Positions 17,931 to 27,780 of a stretch of 64,000 bases of DNA are shown here, piece after piece. The DNA comes from Dongia rigui. GTDB taxonomy: Bacteria; Pseudomonadota; Alphaproteobacteria; Dongiales; Dongiaceae. The translations under genes were made by a program, and so were the position numbers. Each line of letters begins with the position of its first letter. Within the stretch, counting starts at the first letter, position 1. The notes beneath the pieces were generated by a model. The model did not search any database. It was not told the DNA's origin and worked only from the letters and a program-made list of their open reading frames with translations. The stretch spans positions 434,001 to 498,000 of the forward strand of contig NZ_JAXCLX010000002.1 of assembly GCF_034044635.1 (NCBI RefSeq). The letters are read 5' to 3'.

Positions 17931-18863
17931 ATGATGGAAGAGATCTTGAAAGGCCTGCGCGCCTCCGCCGAGGCGACGCGCTTGCGAATCCTAGGCCTTT
18001 GCGCCCACGCCGAGCTGACGGTCAGCGATCTGGTCGAGATCCTGGGGCAGTCGCAGCCGCGCATCTCGCGTCATCTCAAATTGCTGGTCGAAGCCGGTGT
18101 CCTCGTGCGCAACCAGGAAGGACCCTGGGCTTGGTATCGCCTGCCCGAAGAAGGGACGGGCGGGGAGTTGGCGCGCCTCATCGTCGATCTGCTGCCCTCC
18201 GACGACCGGCAGCATGCGCAGGATTTGAAGCGCCTGCAGTCGATCTCGGAAGGCTGGACCAGCCGGGTTGCCGATTTCTTCCGCCAGCACGCCGGCGATT
18301 GGGAGCAGATTCGCTCGCTGCATGCCGATCAGGCCGCCGTCGATGCGGCATTGCTGGCGGCATTGCCGGATGGGCCGATCGAGAGCCTGCTCGACATCGG
18401 CACCGGGGCCGGGCATGTGCTGTCGCTGGTGGGCAAGCGCGCGCAATCGGCGATCGGCGTCGATCGGTCGCGCGAGATGCTGAATGTGGCGCGCTCGAAC
18501 CTGTTTCGCGCTGGGCTGCGCCATTGCCAGGTGCGCCAGGCCGACATGTTTGCCCTGCCGTTCGAGGATGCAAGTTTCGGCGCCATTACCATGAACATGG
18601 TGTTGCATTTCGCAGACCGGCCGGATGCGGCGCTGGCCGAGGCAGGCCGCGTGCTGGCCATCGGCGGGCGCCTTGTCATCGTCGATTTCGTGACGCATCA
18701 CCGGGAGCAGTTGCGCGAAGAACAGGCGCATCGCTGGCTGGGCTTCGATGACGCACAAATCCAAAGCTGGTGCCGGGCCGCCGGGCTCTATCCCTTGCCG
18801 CCACAGCATCTGGCGGGCGGCGAGCTCACCGTGGCACTTTGGTCGGCGGAGCGGCGGGCCTGA
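17931..18863 (+). CDS. ArsR-family regulator fused to a SAM-dependent methyltransferase domain
   Basis: 310 aa in two parts. Residues 1-75 are an ArsR winged helix (EATRLRILGLCAHAELTVSD, LGQSQPRISRHLKLLVEAGV). Residues 140-260 are a class I methyltransferase with motif I LLDIGTGAGHVLSLVG, an acidic VDRSREML and FEDASFGAITMNMVLHF. No metal-binding Cys pair is seen in the wing, so it is not an arsenic sensor. Proteins of this architecture regulate methionine/SAH metabolism in other Proteobacteria (SahR-type; family knowledge), but no met gene is adjacent here. An AT-rich inverted repeat just upstream is the likely operator. The start may be 17931 or the next codon, 17934. It ends with no gap against the convergent patatin gene. 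Confidence 0.85.
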   Translation: MMEEILKGLRASAEATRLRILGLCAHAELTVSDLVEILGQSQPRISRHLKLLVEAGVLVRNQEGPWAWYRLPEEGTGGELARLIVDLLPSDDRQHAQDLKRLQSISEGWTSRVADFFRQHAGDWEQIRSLHADQAAVDAALLAALPDGPIESLLDIGTGAGHVLSLVGKRAQSAIGVDRSREMLNVARSNLFRAGLRHCQVRQADMFALPFEDASFGAITMNMVLHFADRPDAALAEAGRVLAIGGRLVIVDFVTHHREQLREEQAHRWLGFDDAQIQSWCRAAGLYPLPPQHLAGGELTVALWSAERRA

Positions 18864-21185
18864 TCACTCGAACCCGTAGCGGGCCATGACCTCGGTGCGC
18901 AGGCGGCTGACGAGGGTGGGATCGGCGTTGAGATGCGCTTCCTCGGAATCCAAGATGGCGAGGAAGAGGCGCCCGCGCAGGCGTTCGGTATCCAGCTTGG
19001 CCGCAGCACGCGGGCCGATCGCCGAAGCAATGACATCGAGGCAGCGCTCAGCGGCATTGAGGCGACCCCACAAAAAGTCATGCTCGCGCCAGGCACGGTT
19101 GAAGAAGGCGCCAAAGCTCATCAGCGAGGTGCCGCGCAGGGTGATTCCCGCCCCCAAGCCATCGGCATCGTCGGGGCTGATACGATCGACCAATACCTCG
19201 TTGATCTCGTCCATGTCCGTCCACTGCAGGATCGGAAAGGTGATGAGGTCGAAGAAGGCAAAGCCGACATAGGCCTTGGCCACCGCGCGACGTGCGACCG
19301 GCGGCAGAAAGGCAAAGCCCATGACCGAGATGATCTCGTCAAGGGTGTGATCGATCGGGATGAGGCCCATCGCTTCCTCGATCACGGCGAGGTCGGCGTC
19401 ATCTATCTCGCGCCCAGCGGCGGCGGCGCTGGCGAGGCGACCGGCGGCCTCGACCGGCGCACCGCGATAGAGCTTGGGATCCCAGCGCGGCGCCGCCCGT
19501 TCGATCGCCTCGTAGAGCGCGCCTTTGAGATCGTCGATCGCCGCGGAACCGACATCGACACCGCTTTCGGTGCCGGAACGATAGAGTTCATTCAAGCGCC
19601 GGATGACGAAGCGGACCCGGCGCAGGCGGAACTCGACATCGAAGCCGCGCAGGAAGCGGATGGTACGGGCCGGCGGCGCCGGGTCTTCGGCCAGCCAGCG
19701 GTCGAAAGCGCTGGCCAGGGCATCGACATTGGCTTGGGTCCGGGGCGTCGAGGTGAGCGCTGCCACCAGTTTCGACAACTGGTCGCACACGCCGCGCAAC
19801 TTCAGCTTCTGATAGCTGAGATAGGCATAGCCGGCACCGCGATGGGCCGCTTCATTCGCGGCGGAGCGAAAGCGGCCGACCTCGGCGATCGTGGGTGGGT
19901 TTTCGGGATCGGCACGCACGATGTCATCGACCAGGCGCTCGACTTCCGGGTCCGCGGCATTGATGATCTCGGCCATGCGCTTGGCGCGGCGGTTCCACGC
20001 CTCGATCCCCAGGAGGTCATCGGCAATCGGTTCATTGCGCGGGATGACGGCAAGCGATGCCAGGATCGTGCGGAAGAAGCCTGGCGGGCCGTCACCGCTG
20101 CGCTGCCGGCTTTCGGCGCGGGGATTGGGGTCGACATAGATGATGCGGCGCACGACCTCGCGGCTTGCCGGCCGGTCGCCCAGGGCGTGGATGACGGGCG
20201 AGAAGGGCTTGTTCATCACGACACTGCCGTCGATGAAATAACGGTTGGCGGCAGCCTGGTCGAGATCGCCCTCGACCCCGAGCTTGTCTGTCAGCAATGC
20301 CGTGCGGGCGGGCCAGGCGCGACCGCGTTCGGCGAGGATCGAATCCATCTCCGCGACCGTCGCCGGCATGAAGGCGCCCGGGAAGCAAGCCGTGGCCCGC
20401 GAGGCAAAGACCAGGGACGGCACATGCCCAGGCCCGAACTCGCTCTGCATTTCGCCAGAGAGGGCGCGGCGGCAGGTGAAGGCCAGGATGCGGCGGTGTT
20501 CGGTTTCCTCGACGACCGGCGGATCATGGAGCGCAATGCTGTGGCGATGACCGCGATAGTCGGTGACGGTGACGAACAGGTCGAGCCGGTGTCCGGGTGG
20601 CAGCAGGCTGGTGCTGGCACTGCCCGCCGCATCCATGCCGTCGCAGGCGTCGAGCATCCAGCCGGCAAAGCGCCGCCCTGAAAACGGCGGCGTGAACCAG
20701 CGTGCCTGCACGAAACGGCGCACCTTGGAGAGCGTCTCGGGATCGGCGATCTGCGGTCCGAAGCGGCGGATGAGGACGCGGTCGATCAGGGGTGCCAGTG
20801 AAGCCTTCAAGGTGCGGCTGACGAGGCTTGCCGGCTCGGAAAGCTGGCTCACATCGGCATTGGCCAGCCACAGTTCGCGGTGGGAATCGAGCGGCAGGTC
20901 ATGCGCCAGGGCGCGGGCCAGCATGACGCCGTTGATGCCGCCGGCGGATGCGCCAGAGATGAGGTCGATGACGATCCTGAGATCGATGTCTGGTTCCAGC
21001 GACTTCAGGAGATCGAGATAGACGGCGGTGCTGTCCGGCGCCTCGCTTGCGGCACCGGCTTCGGCGTGCAGCAGCTTGGAGGCGCGAATGAGATTGAGAA
21101 TTTCCCGCGTCACACCGTGGATGTAGACGGCCAGCGAAACGCCGCCATAGAGCACCACGGCCAGCCTTACCTCGATCTGCTTCAT
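18864..21185 (-). CDS. Patatin-like phospholipase-related protein
   Basis: 773 aa. An N-terminal patatin domain is clear: the oxyanion segment VLYGGVSLAVYIHGV (residues 11-25), the nucleophile elbow G78-A-S80-A-G in LISGASAGGINGVML, and the catalytic Asp in YFIDGSVVMNKPF. The long C-terminal half (about residues 380-773) is helical and unfamiliar, though the length fits the large 'patatin-related protein' family. No signal peptide is seen, so action at the inner face of the membrane or on cytoplasmic lipid is likely. Stop codon directly abuts the stop of the convergent regulator gene. Divergent from the LLM flavoprotein. Confidence 0.87.
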   Translation of the reverse strand: MKQIEVRLAVVLYGGVSLAVYIHGVTREILNLIRASKLLHAEAGAASEAPDSTAVYLDLLKSLEPDIDLRIVIDLISGASAGGINGVMLARALAHDLPLDSHRELWLANADVSQLSEPASLVSRTLKASLAPLIDRVLIRRFGPQIADPETLSKVRRFVQARWFTPPFSGRRFAGWMLDACDGMDAAGSASTSLLPPGHRLDLFVTVTDYRGHRHSIALHDPPVVEETEHRRILAFTCRRALSGEMQSEFGPGHVPSLVFASRATACFPGAFMPATVAEMDSILAERGRAWPARTALLTDKLGVEGDLDQAAANRYFIDGSVVMNKPFSPVIHALGDRPASREVVRRIIYVDPNPRAESRQRSGDGPPGFFRTILASLAVIPRNEPIADDLLGIEAWNRRAKRMAEIINAADPEVERLVDDIVRADPENPPTIAEVGRFRSAANEAAHRGAGYAYLSYQKLKLRGVCDQLSKLVAALTSTPRTQANVDALASAFDRWLAEDPAPPARTIRFLRGFDVEFRLRRVRFVIRRLNELYRSGTESGVDVGSAAIDDLKGALYEAIERAAPRWDPKLYRGAPVEAAGRLASAAAAGREIDDADLAVIEEAMGLIPIDHTLDEIISVMGFAFLPPVARRAVAKAYVGFAFFDLITFPILQWTDMDEINEVLVDRISPDDADGLGAGITLRGTSLMSFGAFFNRAWREHDFLWGRLNAAERCLDVIASAIGPRAAAKLDTERLRGRLFLAILDSEEAHLNADPTLVSRLRTEVMARYGFE

Positions 21186-21391
21186 AATCCCCCGGTGACC
21201 TCGCGGGCATTGCTTCGAGTCGGATGCAGTTTAGCATTGGATGGAAGCCATGGCGCTAGGGGAAGTCCCTGCTGGCCCAGCGGCTTTGCAGATGCGGCAT
21301 GCGGGGGCACCCAATTCGACGGGGCCGGGACGGGGCCAGGCTTGGTATGGTGACGGCCAATCCGATGTCCAGCCGTGGAGCCAAAGCGCCG

Positions 21392-22411
21392 ATGATCCCG
21401 TTTTCGGTTCTCGATCTCTCGCCCATCAACCGCGGCGCCACCGCCAGCGATGCCTTCCGCAACAGCGCCGACCTTGCGCGCCATGCGGAAGGCTGGGGCT
21501 ATCGTCGCTATTGGCTGGCCGAGCATCACAACATGCCAGGGATTGCCAGTGCTGCCACGGCGGTGGTGATCGGCCATGTCGCGGCCGCCACCAAGACCAT
21601 TCGCGTGGGATCAGGCGGCATTATGTTGCCCAATCATGCGCCGCTGGTGATCGCCGAGCAGTTCGGGACGCTGGAATCGCTTTTTCCGGGACGCATCGAC
21701 CTGGGACTCGGCCGCGCGCCGGGGACGGACCAACGCACGGCGCGGGCGCTGAGGCGCAATATTACCGGCAGCGATGACACGTTTCCGCAGGATGTGATGG
21801 AGCTGCAGGCCTGGTTTGCACCTGTCCAGGACGGCCAGCCGATACGTGCCGTGCCGGGGGCCGGGCTCAATATCCCGATCTGGCTGCTGGGATCGAGCCT
21901 CTTCAGTGCGCAGCTCGCGGCACAGATGGGGCTGCCTTTTGCCTTCGCCTCGCATTTCGCGCCGGATTACCTGATGCGGGCACTCGACCTCTACCGGGCG
22001 TCGTTCAGGCCGTCCGAGCAGCTTGCCAAGCCCTATGTCATGGCGGGCTTGAATGTGTTTGCCGCCGATACCGAGGTTGAGGCGCGACGGATGTTTACCT
22101 CCCTGCAGCAGCAGTTCATCAACCTGCGACGCGGTACGCCCGGACCATTGCCGCCACCGGTCGACAGCATGGATGGCTTCTGGTCGCCGATGGAGCAGCA
22201 GATGGTCGAACATTCCCTGCGCTATGCGATCGTGGGCACACCCACCCAGGTAGAGGAGCGGCTTGCCACTTTCCTGGCTGAGACCGAACTGGACGAGGTC
22301 ATGGTGGCTGGCCAGATCTTCGATCACCAGGCGCGCCTTCATTCCTTCGAACTCGTGGCCGCGGCGCGGGACCGGCTGGCATCGCGCAAGAAGATTGCGG
22401 CGGGGCGCTAG
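21392..22411 (+). CDS. LLM-class flavin-dependent oxidoreductase
   Basis: 339 aa bacterial-luciferase-like TIM barrel. [60 protein letters not shown] and [10 protein letters not shown] match the 'alkanal monooxygenase-like' (YhbW type) members that bind FMN. The start at 21392 sits where the conserved N-terminus begins, after GGAG; earlier ATGs at 21347 and 21365 are in frame and cannot be excluded. Substrate unknown. It is followed after 59 nt by a FAH-family hydrolase on the same strand. Confidence 0.88.
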   Translation: MIPFSVLDLSPINRGATASDAFRNSADLARHAEGWGYRRYWLAEHHNMPGIASAATAVVIGHVAAATKTIRVGSGGIMLPNHAPLVIAEQFGTLESLFPGRIDLGLGRAPGTDQRTARALRRNITGSDDTFPQDVMELQAWFAPVQDGQPIRAVPGAGLNIPIWLLGSSLFSAQLAAQMGLPFAFASHFAPDYLMRALDLYRASFRPSEQLAKPYVMAGLNVFAADTEVEARRMFTSLQQQFINLRRGTPGPLPPPVDSMDGFWSPMEQQMVEHSLRYAIVGTPTQVEERLATFLAETELDEVMVAGQIFDHQARLHSFELVAAARDRLASRKKIAAGR

Positions 22412-22470
22412 CGGGGCGGCTTTGCGCGGCTTATCCTGGCGGCTTCTGACCCGCCTTCCAGGATGTCCGA

Positions 22471-23163
22471 ATGATGAGTGATTTCGTCTTTGCCCCAGCA
22501 CCGGTGCCGAGCCTTCCCGTCGCCGGCAGCAGCGCCTTGTTCCCGATACATCGCATCTATTGCGTGGGGCGCAACTATGCTGACCATGCGATCGAGATGG
22601 GGCACGACCCCAGCCGCGAGGCGCCGTTCTTTTTCCAGAAGAACGCCGATTCCGTGCTGCCGCCAGGCGCCGATTTCCCATACCCGCCGGCCACCAAGGA
22701 TGTGCATCACGAAATCGAACTTGTCGTCGCGCTGAAATCCGGCGGCAGCGACATTCCGGCAGGCGAAGCGCTGGGGCATGTCTTCGGCTATGGCGTGGGG
22801 CTCGACATGACGCGGCGTGATCTGCAGGCGGAGGCAAAGAAAGCCGGTCGCCCCTGGGAAGTCGGCAAGGCATTTGAGCATGCGGCGCCCTGTTCGGCGC
22901 TGCAGCCGGCCGAGCAGACCGGGCATCCGCGGCAGGGCGCCATCTGGCTCAAGGTGAATGGTGCCGCACGTCAGCAGGGCGATCTCAACCAGATGATCTG
23001 GAAGGTGCCGGAGATGATCTCCTATCTCTCGGGTCTCTTCACGTTGCGGGCTGGTGATCTCATTTTCTCCGGCACGCCGGCCGGCGTCGGACCGGTCGTG
23101 CGGGGCGATCGCCTGTTCGGTGGGGTCGATGGTGTGGGCTCGCTCGATCTTGCTGTGCGCTGA
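22471..23163 (+). CDS. Fumarylacetoacetate hydrolase-family protein (fumarylpyruvate hydrolase-like)
   Basis: 230 aa single-domain FAH fold. Metal ligands appear in [13 protein letters not shown] (Glu-x-Glu) and [12 protein letters not shown] (Asp). The [16 protein letters not shown] and [16 protein letters not shown] segments and the closing [13 protein letters not shown] are diagnostic. Closest in feel to maleyl/fumarylpyruvate hydrolases (NagK type), which cleave a C-C bond in a beta-diketo acid, but substrate cannot be read from sequence. The ilvA start is 11 nt after its stop. Confidence 0.9.
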   Translation: MMSDFVFAPAPVPSLPVAGSSALFPIHRIYCVGRNYADHAIEMGHDPSREAPFFFQKNADSVLPPGADFPYPPATKDVHHEIELVVALKSGGSDIPAGEALGHVFGYGVGLDMTRRDLQAEAKKAGRPWEVGKAFEHAAPCSALQPAEQTGHPRQGAIWLKVNGAARQQGDLNQMIWKVPEMISYLSGLFTLRAGDLIFSGTPAGVGPVVRGDRLFGGVDGVGSLDLAVR

Positions 23164-23174
23164 AGGGGGGCCAA

Positions 23175-24689
23175 GTGAGCGATTACGTCCGCCGTATTCT
23201 CGATGCCCGCGTCTATGATGTCGCCTTGCAGACGCCGCTCGACGCGATGCCGCGCCTGTCGGGCCGCCTCAAGGCCCAGGTCCTGCTGAAACGCGAAGAC
23301 CTGCAACCGATCTTCTCGTTCAAGATCCGCGGCGCCTATAACCGCATGGCGCGCCTCTCGGTGGAAACACGGTCGCGCGGCGTCATTTGCGCCTCGGCCG
23401 GCAATCACGCGCAAGGTGTGGCTTTGTCGGCTCATAAGCTCGGCATTCCGGCCGTCATCGTCATGCCGGTGACCACGCCACAGATCAAGATCGACGCCGT
23501 GCGCCATTTGGGCGGCAAGGTCGTGTTGGAAGGCGATGCCTTTGACGAGGCCTATGCCCATGCCAAATCGCTGGAGGCGGCGCAGGGTCTCACCTTCATT
23601 CACCCCTTCGACGATCCGGACGTCATTGCCGGGCAGGGGACGATCGGCGTTGAAATGCTGCAGCAACATGCCGATCCGATCGAGGCGATCTTCATTCCCA
23701 TCGGCGGCGGCGGCCTTGCCGCGGGCATCGCATCCTATGTGAAGTTCCTGCGCCCGGAAACCAAGGTGATCGGTGTCGAGCCGGTCGATGCGGCCTCGAT
23801 GAAGGCCGCCATCGATGCCGGTCGGCGTGTCATCCTGGACCGCGTCGGCCTCTTTGCCGATGGTGTGGCCGTGCGGCAGGCGGGTGCCGAGACCTATCGC
23901 CTGTGCGCCGAATTGCTGGACGATGTGATTCTTGCCGATACGGACGAGATGTGTGCGGCCGTGAAGGACATCTTCGAGGACATGCGCGTGATCGCCGAGC
24001 CGGCAGGCGCCTTGTCGTTGGCCGGTTTGAAAAGTTATGTCGCGGCGAACCCGACGCGGACCGGTGCGCTCATCGCCATCAACAGCGGCGCCAACATGAA
24101 CTTCGACCGACTGCGGCATGTGGCTGAGCGCGCCGAGATTGGCGAGGCGCGTGAGATCCTGTTGGCGGTCACCATCCCCGAGCAGCAGGGCAGCTATCGG
24201 CGCTTTGTCGAAGTGCTGGGCAATCGCAATATCACGGAGTTCAACTATCGCTATGCCGCCGACAGTGAGGCACATGTCTTTGTCGGCCTGAAATTGCGGG
24301 GTGCCGAGGCGGAGAAGGGCAAGCTGCTGGAGCAGCTGCAAGCCCTTGGTTATCAAGTGCTCGACATCAGCGCCAATGAAACGGCAAAACTCCATGTGCG
24401 CTATATGGTGGGTGGCCGGGCCCCCGGGCTCAGAGACGAGGTGATCCTGCGTTTCGAGTTTCCCGAACGGCCTGGTGCGCTGATGAAGTTCCTCAACGGC
24501 GTCGGCACCGAGTGGAACATCACGCTGTTCCATTACCGCAATCACGGGGCCGATTATGGGCGGGTGCTGGCAGGCCTACAGGTACCACCAGGCGATCGGG
24601 CGCGCTTTACCGCGCAGCTTGCCAGCCTTGGCTATCCATATGAAGACGAGTCGGACAATCCGGCCTATCGGCTGTTCCTGGGTGATTGA
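23175..24689 (+). CDS. ilvA: Threonine ammonia-lyase, biosynthetic (two ACT-like domains)
   Basis: 504 aa with a GTG start after a GAAGGGGGG ribosome site. It converts threonine to 2-oxobutanoate, the first step toward isoleucine. The PLP lysine is Lys50 in IFSFKIRGAYN, the phosphate-binding loop is PIGGGGLAAGI, and ASAGNHAQGVALSA is typical. Two ACT-like regulatory domains follow, beginning near residues 325 (EILLAVTIPEQQGSYRRF) and 420 (EVILRFEFPERPGALMKF), the layout of the isoleucine-inhibited biosynthetic enzyme (E. coli IlvA, about 514 aa) rather than the short catabolic one. Confidence 0.95.
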   Translation: MSDYVRRILDARVYDVALQTPLDAMPRLSGRLKAQVLLKREDLQPIFSFKIRGAYNRMARLSVETRSRGVICASAGNHAQGVALSAHKLGIPAVIVMPVTTPQIKIDAVRHLGGKVVLEGDAFDEAYAHAKSLEAAQGLTFIHPFDDPDVIAGQGTIGVEMLQQHADPIEAIFIPIGGGGLAAGIASYVKFLRPETKVIGVEPVDAASMKAAIDAGRRVILDRVGLFADGVAVRQAGAETYRLCAELLDDVILADTDEMCAAVKDIFEDMRVIAEPAGALSLAGLKSYVAANPTRTGALIAINSGANMNFDRLRHVAERAEIGEAREILLAVTIPEQQGSYRRFVEVLGNRNITEFNYRYAADSEAHVFVGLKLRGAEAEKGKLLEQLQALGYQVLDISANETAKLHVRYMVGGRAPGLRDEVILRFEFPERPGALMKFLNGVGTEWNITLFHYRNHGADYGRVLAGLQVPPGDRARFTAQLASLGYPYEDESDNPAYRLFLGD

Positions 24690-24849
24690 GTGGCAGGCGG
24701 CCAGGAAGGTTTTCCCCGCCTTTGCAATCTCGAAGCTGTTTCTCTCCGCTGCTGCGGAACGGACGGGCGGTAGGTGAATTCACCCCGCACAACCCGCACC
24801 CAAGTTACCCAGCCGGCGTGATATCACGCGCAGCCAAGAGGAGAGACCC

Positions 24850-25398
24850 GTGGCCACTGCAAAGAAAGACGCGATTACCTTGTTGAAGGAAGATCATCGC
24901 AAGGTTGAAGGCCTGTTCGAGCAATTCGAGAAGGCGCGGAAGGCGGATCGGAAATCGGCCTTGGCGAAGGAGATCTGCACCGAACTGACGGTGCATGCGA
25001 TGATCGAGGAGGAAATCTTCTATCCGGCCTGCCAGGAAGCCGTGAAAGAGGACACGCTCAACGAAGCCTATGTCGAGCATGACGGCGCCAAGGTCCTGAT
25101 CGGCGAGATCGAAGCCGGCACGCCGGAAGACGAATTCTACGATGCCAAGGTCAAGGTCCTTTCCGAGCAGATCAAACATCATGTTCGCGAAGAGGAAATG
25201 CGGGCGGAAGGCCTGTTTGCGCAGGCGCGCTCGGCGGGTCTCGATGTCGTTGCGCTGGGCGAGCGACTGGAGCGCCGCAAAACGCAGTTGATGGCGGAGA
25301 TCAAGGCCAATGGCCTGCCGATGCCGGAAACACGGAGCTTCACCGGTGCGAAGCTGAAGCGGGGCACGCCGGTTTCCGAAAAGCAGGCCGCAGAATAA
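24850..25398 (+). CDS. Hemerythrin HHE-domain protein
   Basis: 182 aa with a GTG start after AAGAGGAGAG. Di-iron ligands can be followed in DHRKVEGLF, HAMIEEEIFYPAC, EHDGAKVL and KHHVREEEMRAE, giving the H-HxxxE-H-HxxxE pattern of the bacterial hemerythrin-like (HHE cation-binding) family. Members bind O2 or NO, or sense redox state. The C-terminal 60 residues are helical then basic. Stand-alone gene; a bidirectional terminator follows. Confidence 0.9.
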   Translation: MATAKKDAITLLKEDHRKVEGLFEQFEKARKADRKSALAKEICTELTVHAMIEEEIFYPACQEAVKEDTLNEAYVEHDGAKVLIGEIEAGTPEDEFYDAKVKVLSEQIKHHVREEEMRAEGLFAQARSAGLDVVALGERLERRKTQLMAEIKANGLPMPETRSFTGAKLKRGTPVSEKQAAE

Positions 25399-25426
25399 CC
25401 AAGCCACCCCAGCGTTTACGCTGAAG

Positions 25427-25467
25427 CGAAAAGGCCGCGGGGCTGAAGCCGCCGCGGCCTTTTTTTG
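25427..25467. terminator. Bidirectional terminator between the hemerythrin and carboxypeptidase genes
   Basis: AAGGCCGCGG and CCGCGGCCTT (25431-25461) form a 10-bp stem. The plus strand continues with TTTTTT and the minus strand with TTCGCTT, so it can serve both convergent genes. Confidence 0.88.
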
Positions 25468-25490
25468 CTTGGAGCGATTCCGCTGTCCGG

Positions 25491-26876
25491 TTACTGCAGC
25501 GTTTGAGCGACGCTGCTGTCGGCTTTGACGACCAAGCAATCGGTCTGCTTGGCCTTGAGCTTCTTGCAGGCGGCATCGGCGTCGGTCTTGCTGAGGCCGA
25601 ACACACGGGCGCGGTAGATGTCGCTGTTGCCGCGGTCGATCACGATGCGAGCGTCGGCGAGGAGGGCGGGGACGGCCTTGGTGGCGCGCTCGGCGGCCTT
25701 CTGGGCCGGCTTGAACTTCGAATAGGCGCCGACCTGGATGCCGAACTGGTTCTTGTCGCTGCTCCAGACATTGGCGACCGATTGCGAATCCGGCGATGCG
25801 GCGACGGCCGGCGCCAGCGAGACGCTGGCCATGGTGGCGATCGCGGTGCCGATTGAATCGTCCTGGCGCGTGGGCTTGGGCGTCGGTACCAGTGCGCTGG
25901 CAACGACTGCATCCATATCGGTCTCGTCGGCGCCGTCATCGGCCACGTTGCTGTTGGCGGCAACGGTCGGGGTCAGCTGGGCCGGACCGGCGCTGCCGGG
26001 GGCCTTGGCAATGAGCACATCGCCGATGCCCTGGCGCGTTTTGAACCCGTCGGTGAGGAGCGCCACCATCTGCTTGTCGCGGATCGGGGCACTGGCGCCA
26101 CCGAGGACCACGCCGACAAGGCGGCGGCCGTTGCGCTCGGCCGAGGAAACGAGGTTGAAGCCGGCGGCGCGGATATAACCGGTCTTGATGCCATCGGCGC
26201 CGGCAAACTTCTTCATCACGCGGTTATGGCCACCATAGGTGTTGCCGCGATAGACGAACGAGTTGCGGCCGAAATAGCCATAATATTTCGGATGATCACG
26301 CAGCAGGGCGACGCCGAGCGTGGCCTGATCGCGCGCTGTCGTCACCTGGCCGGGATTAGGCAGGCCGTTGGCGTTGCGATAGGTGGTGTTGTTCATGCCG
26401 AGCTGCCGCGCCTTGGCTGTCATCATGCGGGCAAAGGCCGTCTCGGTGCCGCCGAGACGTTCACCGACGGCGGTCGAGACGTCGTTGGCGGAACGCACCA
26501 CCATGGCGAGGATGGCGGTTTCGACATTGATCGTGTCGCCGGCCTGCACGTTCATGTTGGTGGCCGCTTCGCTGGCCGCGTTCTTCGAGAAGGTGATGCG
26601 GTCGGTGAGCTTGATCGTGCCCTTGTCCAGAGCATCGAAAAGCAGATAGAGCGTCATCATCTTGGTCAGCGAGGCCGGATAGGTCTGCGCGTCGGCATTG
26701 GAACGCGACAGCACTTCGCCTGTTTCGGCATCGACGACAATGCTGGCGGCGACGGGTTTCGCCTGCGCGGCAGTGAGGCCGAGGACGCTGGTCAGCGCCA
26801 GGATCGCAAGGGCTGCGCCAAAAAGACGCAAAACGGACAGAATCGACCCCCGCGCGGGCTGGTGCGGCAGCAGCAT
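25491..26876 (-). CDS. D-alanyl-D-alanine carboxypeptidase (PBP5 family) with SPOR domain
   Basis: 461 aa. A signal peptide (FGAALAILALTSVLGLTAAQA) exports it to the periplasm. Active-site motifs of low-molecular-mass penicillin-binding proteins are all present: Ser69-L-T-Lys72 in PASLTKMM, S-A-N in VVRSANDVS, and KTG in GIKTGYIRAAG. It trims the terminal D-Ala of peptidoglycan stem peptides. The last 80 residues (QFGIQVGAYSKFKPAQKAA...) are a SPOR domain, which binds denuded glycan at the septum. A SPOR tail on this enzyme is common in Alphaproteobacteria. The start at 26876 has AGGGGGA at good spacing; an in-frame ATG at 26915 is less likely. Confidence 0.94.
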   Translation of the reverse strand: MLLPHQPARGSILSVLRLFGAALAILALTSVLGLTAAQAKPVAASIVVDAETGEVLSRSNADAQTYPASLTKMMTLYLLFDALDKGTIKLTDRITFSKNAASEAATNMNVQAGDTINVETAILAMVVRSANDVSTAVGERLGGTETAFARMMTAKARQLGMNNTTYRNANGLPNPGQVTTARDQATLGVALLRDHPKYYGYFGRNSFVYRGNTYGGHNRVMKKFAGADGIKTGYIRAAGFNLVSSAERNGRRLVGVVLGGASAPIRDKQMVALLTDGFKTRQGIGDVLIAKAPGSAGPAQLTPTVAANSNVADDGADETDMDAVVASALVPTPKPTRQDDSIGTAIATMASVSLAPAVAASPDSQSVANVWSSDKNQFGIQVGAYSKFKPAQKAAERATKAVPALLADARIVIDRGNSDIYRARVFGLSKTDADAACKKLKAKQTDCLVVKADSSVAQTLQ

Positions 26877-27021
26877 CGTGCTTTTCCCCCTAAGCCGGTG
26901 AAAAGATTTAGGCAATTTCGTGTCCGATCCTACGTTAACCGTAGAATCCTGTCTATAGCCTACCAGTGCCTAAAAAGTGGTAAACTGCGACAAGACGCCA
27001 ACGGAATCAGGTTTCTAACGG

Positions 27022-27780
27022 ATGATCCTCACAATTTCGGGCCGCCTGCGACAACTGCTTCGGCTCCCTGGCAAAGTCAGCGGCGCCCTGTCGCTGGCAG
27101 CCGTTCTCCTCTCGGGCTGCGCCTATCAGTCGAGCGCGCAGCTTGGCGCTGGTACCAGCATCGACAACCCGGTCGAACGCAAATTCACCTGGTTCAGCTA
27201 TCTCGATGCCGCGGATATTCGCAATTCCTGTGCCGCCGGCGGGCCGGACCAGTACCGCATCGTCTACAACGGTCAGTATTACGACCACGTGCGCACCTAT
27301 GAGGTGACTGCCGCGCATCTCACCGCCCGGGCGCGCGGGCAGACTGGTGACTTGATGCAAATGGGTTTTGGCAGTTTCGAGGCGTTGCTGGGGCCATGGC
27401 AATTTCGGCGCTCCGACACTGATCTCGCACCGGCGGATTGGTCAAACTTGCGTGATTCGTTGCACCGCGCCGGGTTCGCCAGCGGCTCCCAGGCTGGGTT
27501 GCGCCTGCATTCGCAGGACTTCTATTGGCTGGTGGCCGGCTGCGAAGGCGGCAAGTTTTTCCTCAATGCCTGGGCCGACAAGCCCCGCGCGCTGCCGCTT
27601 ACCCATACCGGCTTTCTGGATTTTCTGCTCAAGCACGACCAGACCGGGATTGCCTATCTGAAGCCCCGCGCGGTCACCTATATGGACAAAAACGACCAGG
27701 GCAAGGGACGTGATCGGGATTACAGCGGCGCGTTCGTGATTACTGTGCGGGCGGACGGGATCGGGCGCGCGGGCCTATGA
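27022..27780 (+). CDS. Hypothetical lipoprotein
   Basis: 252 aa, not recognised. The N-terminus has a basic region, a hydrophobic stretch and a lipobox LLSGC (Cys33), so it is probably a lipidated envelope protein. The mature part contains several Cys, Tyr and Trp residues, for example DIRNSCAAGGPDQYRIVYNG and WLVAGCEGGKFFLNAW, and no known domain that I can name. Divergent from the D,D-carboxypeptidase gene across 145 nt, so the two promoters lie back to back, and 109 nt before clpS. Confidence 0.7.
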   Translation: MILTISGRLRQLLRLPGKVSGALSLAAVLLSGCAYQSSAQLGAGTSIDNPVERKFTWFSYLDAADIRNSCAAGGPDQYRIVYNGQYYDHVRTYEVTAAHLTARARGQTGDLMQMGFGSFEALLGPWQFRRSDTDLAPADWSNLRDSLHRAGFASGSQAGLRLHSQDFYWLVAGCEGGKFFLNAWADKPRALPLTHTGFLDFLLKHDQTGIAYLKPRAVTYMDKNDQGKGRDRDYSGAFVITVRADGIGRAGL

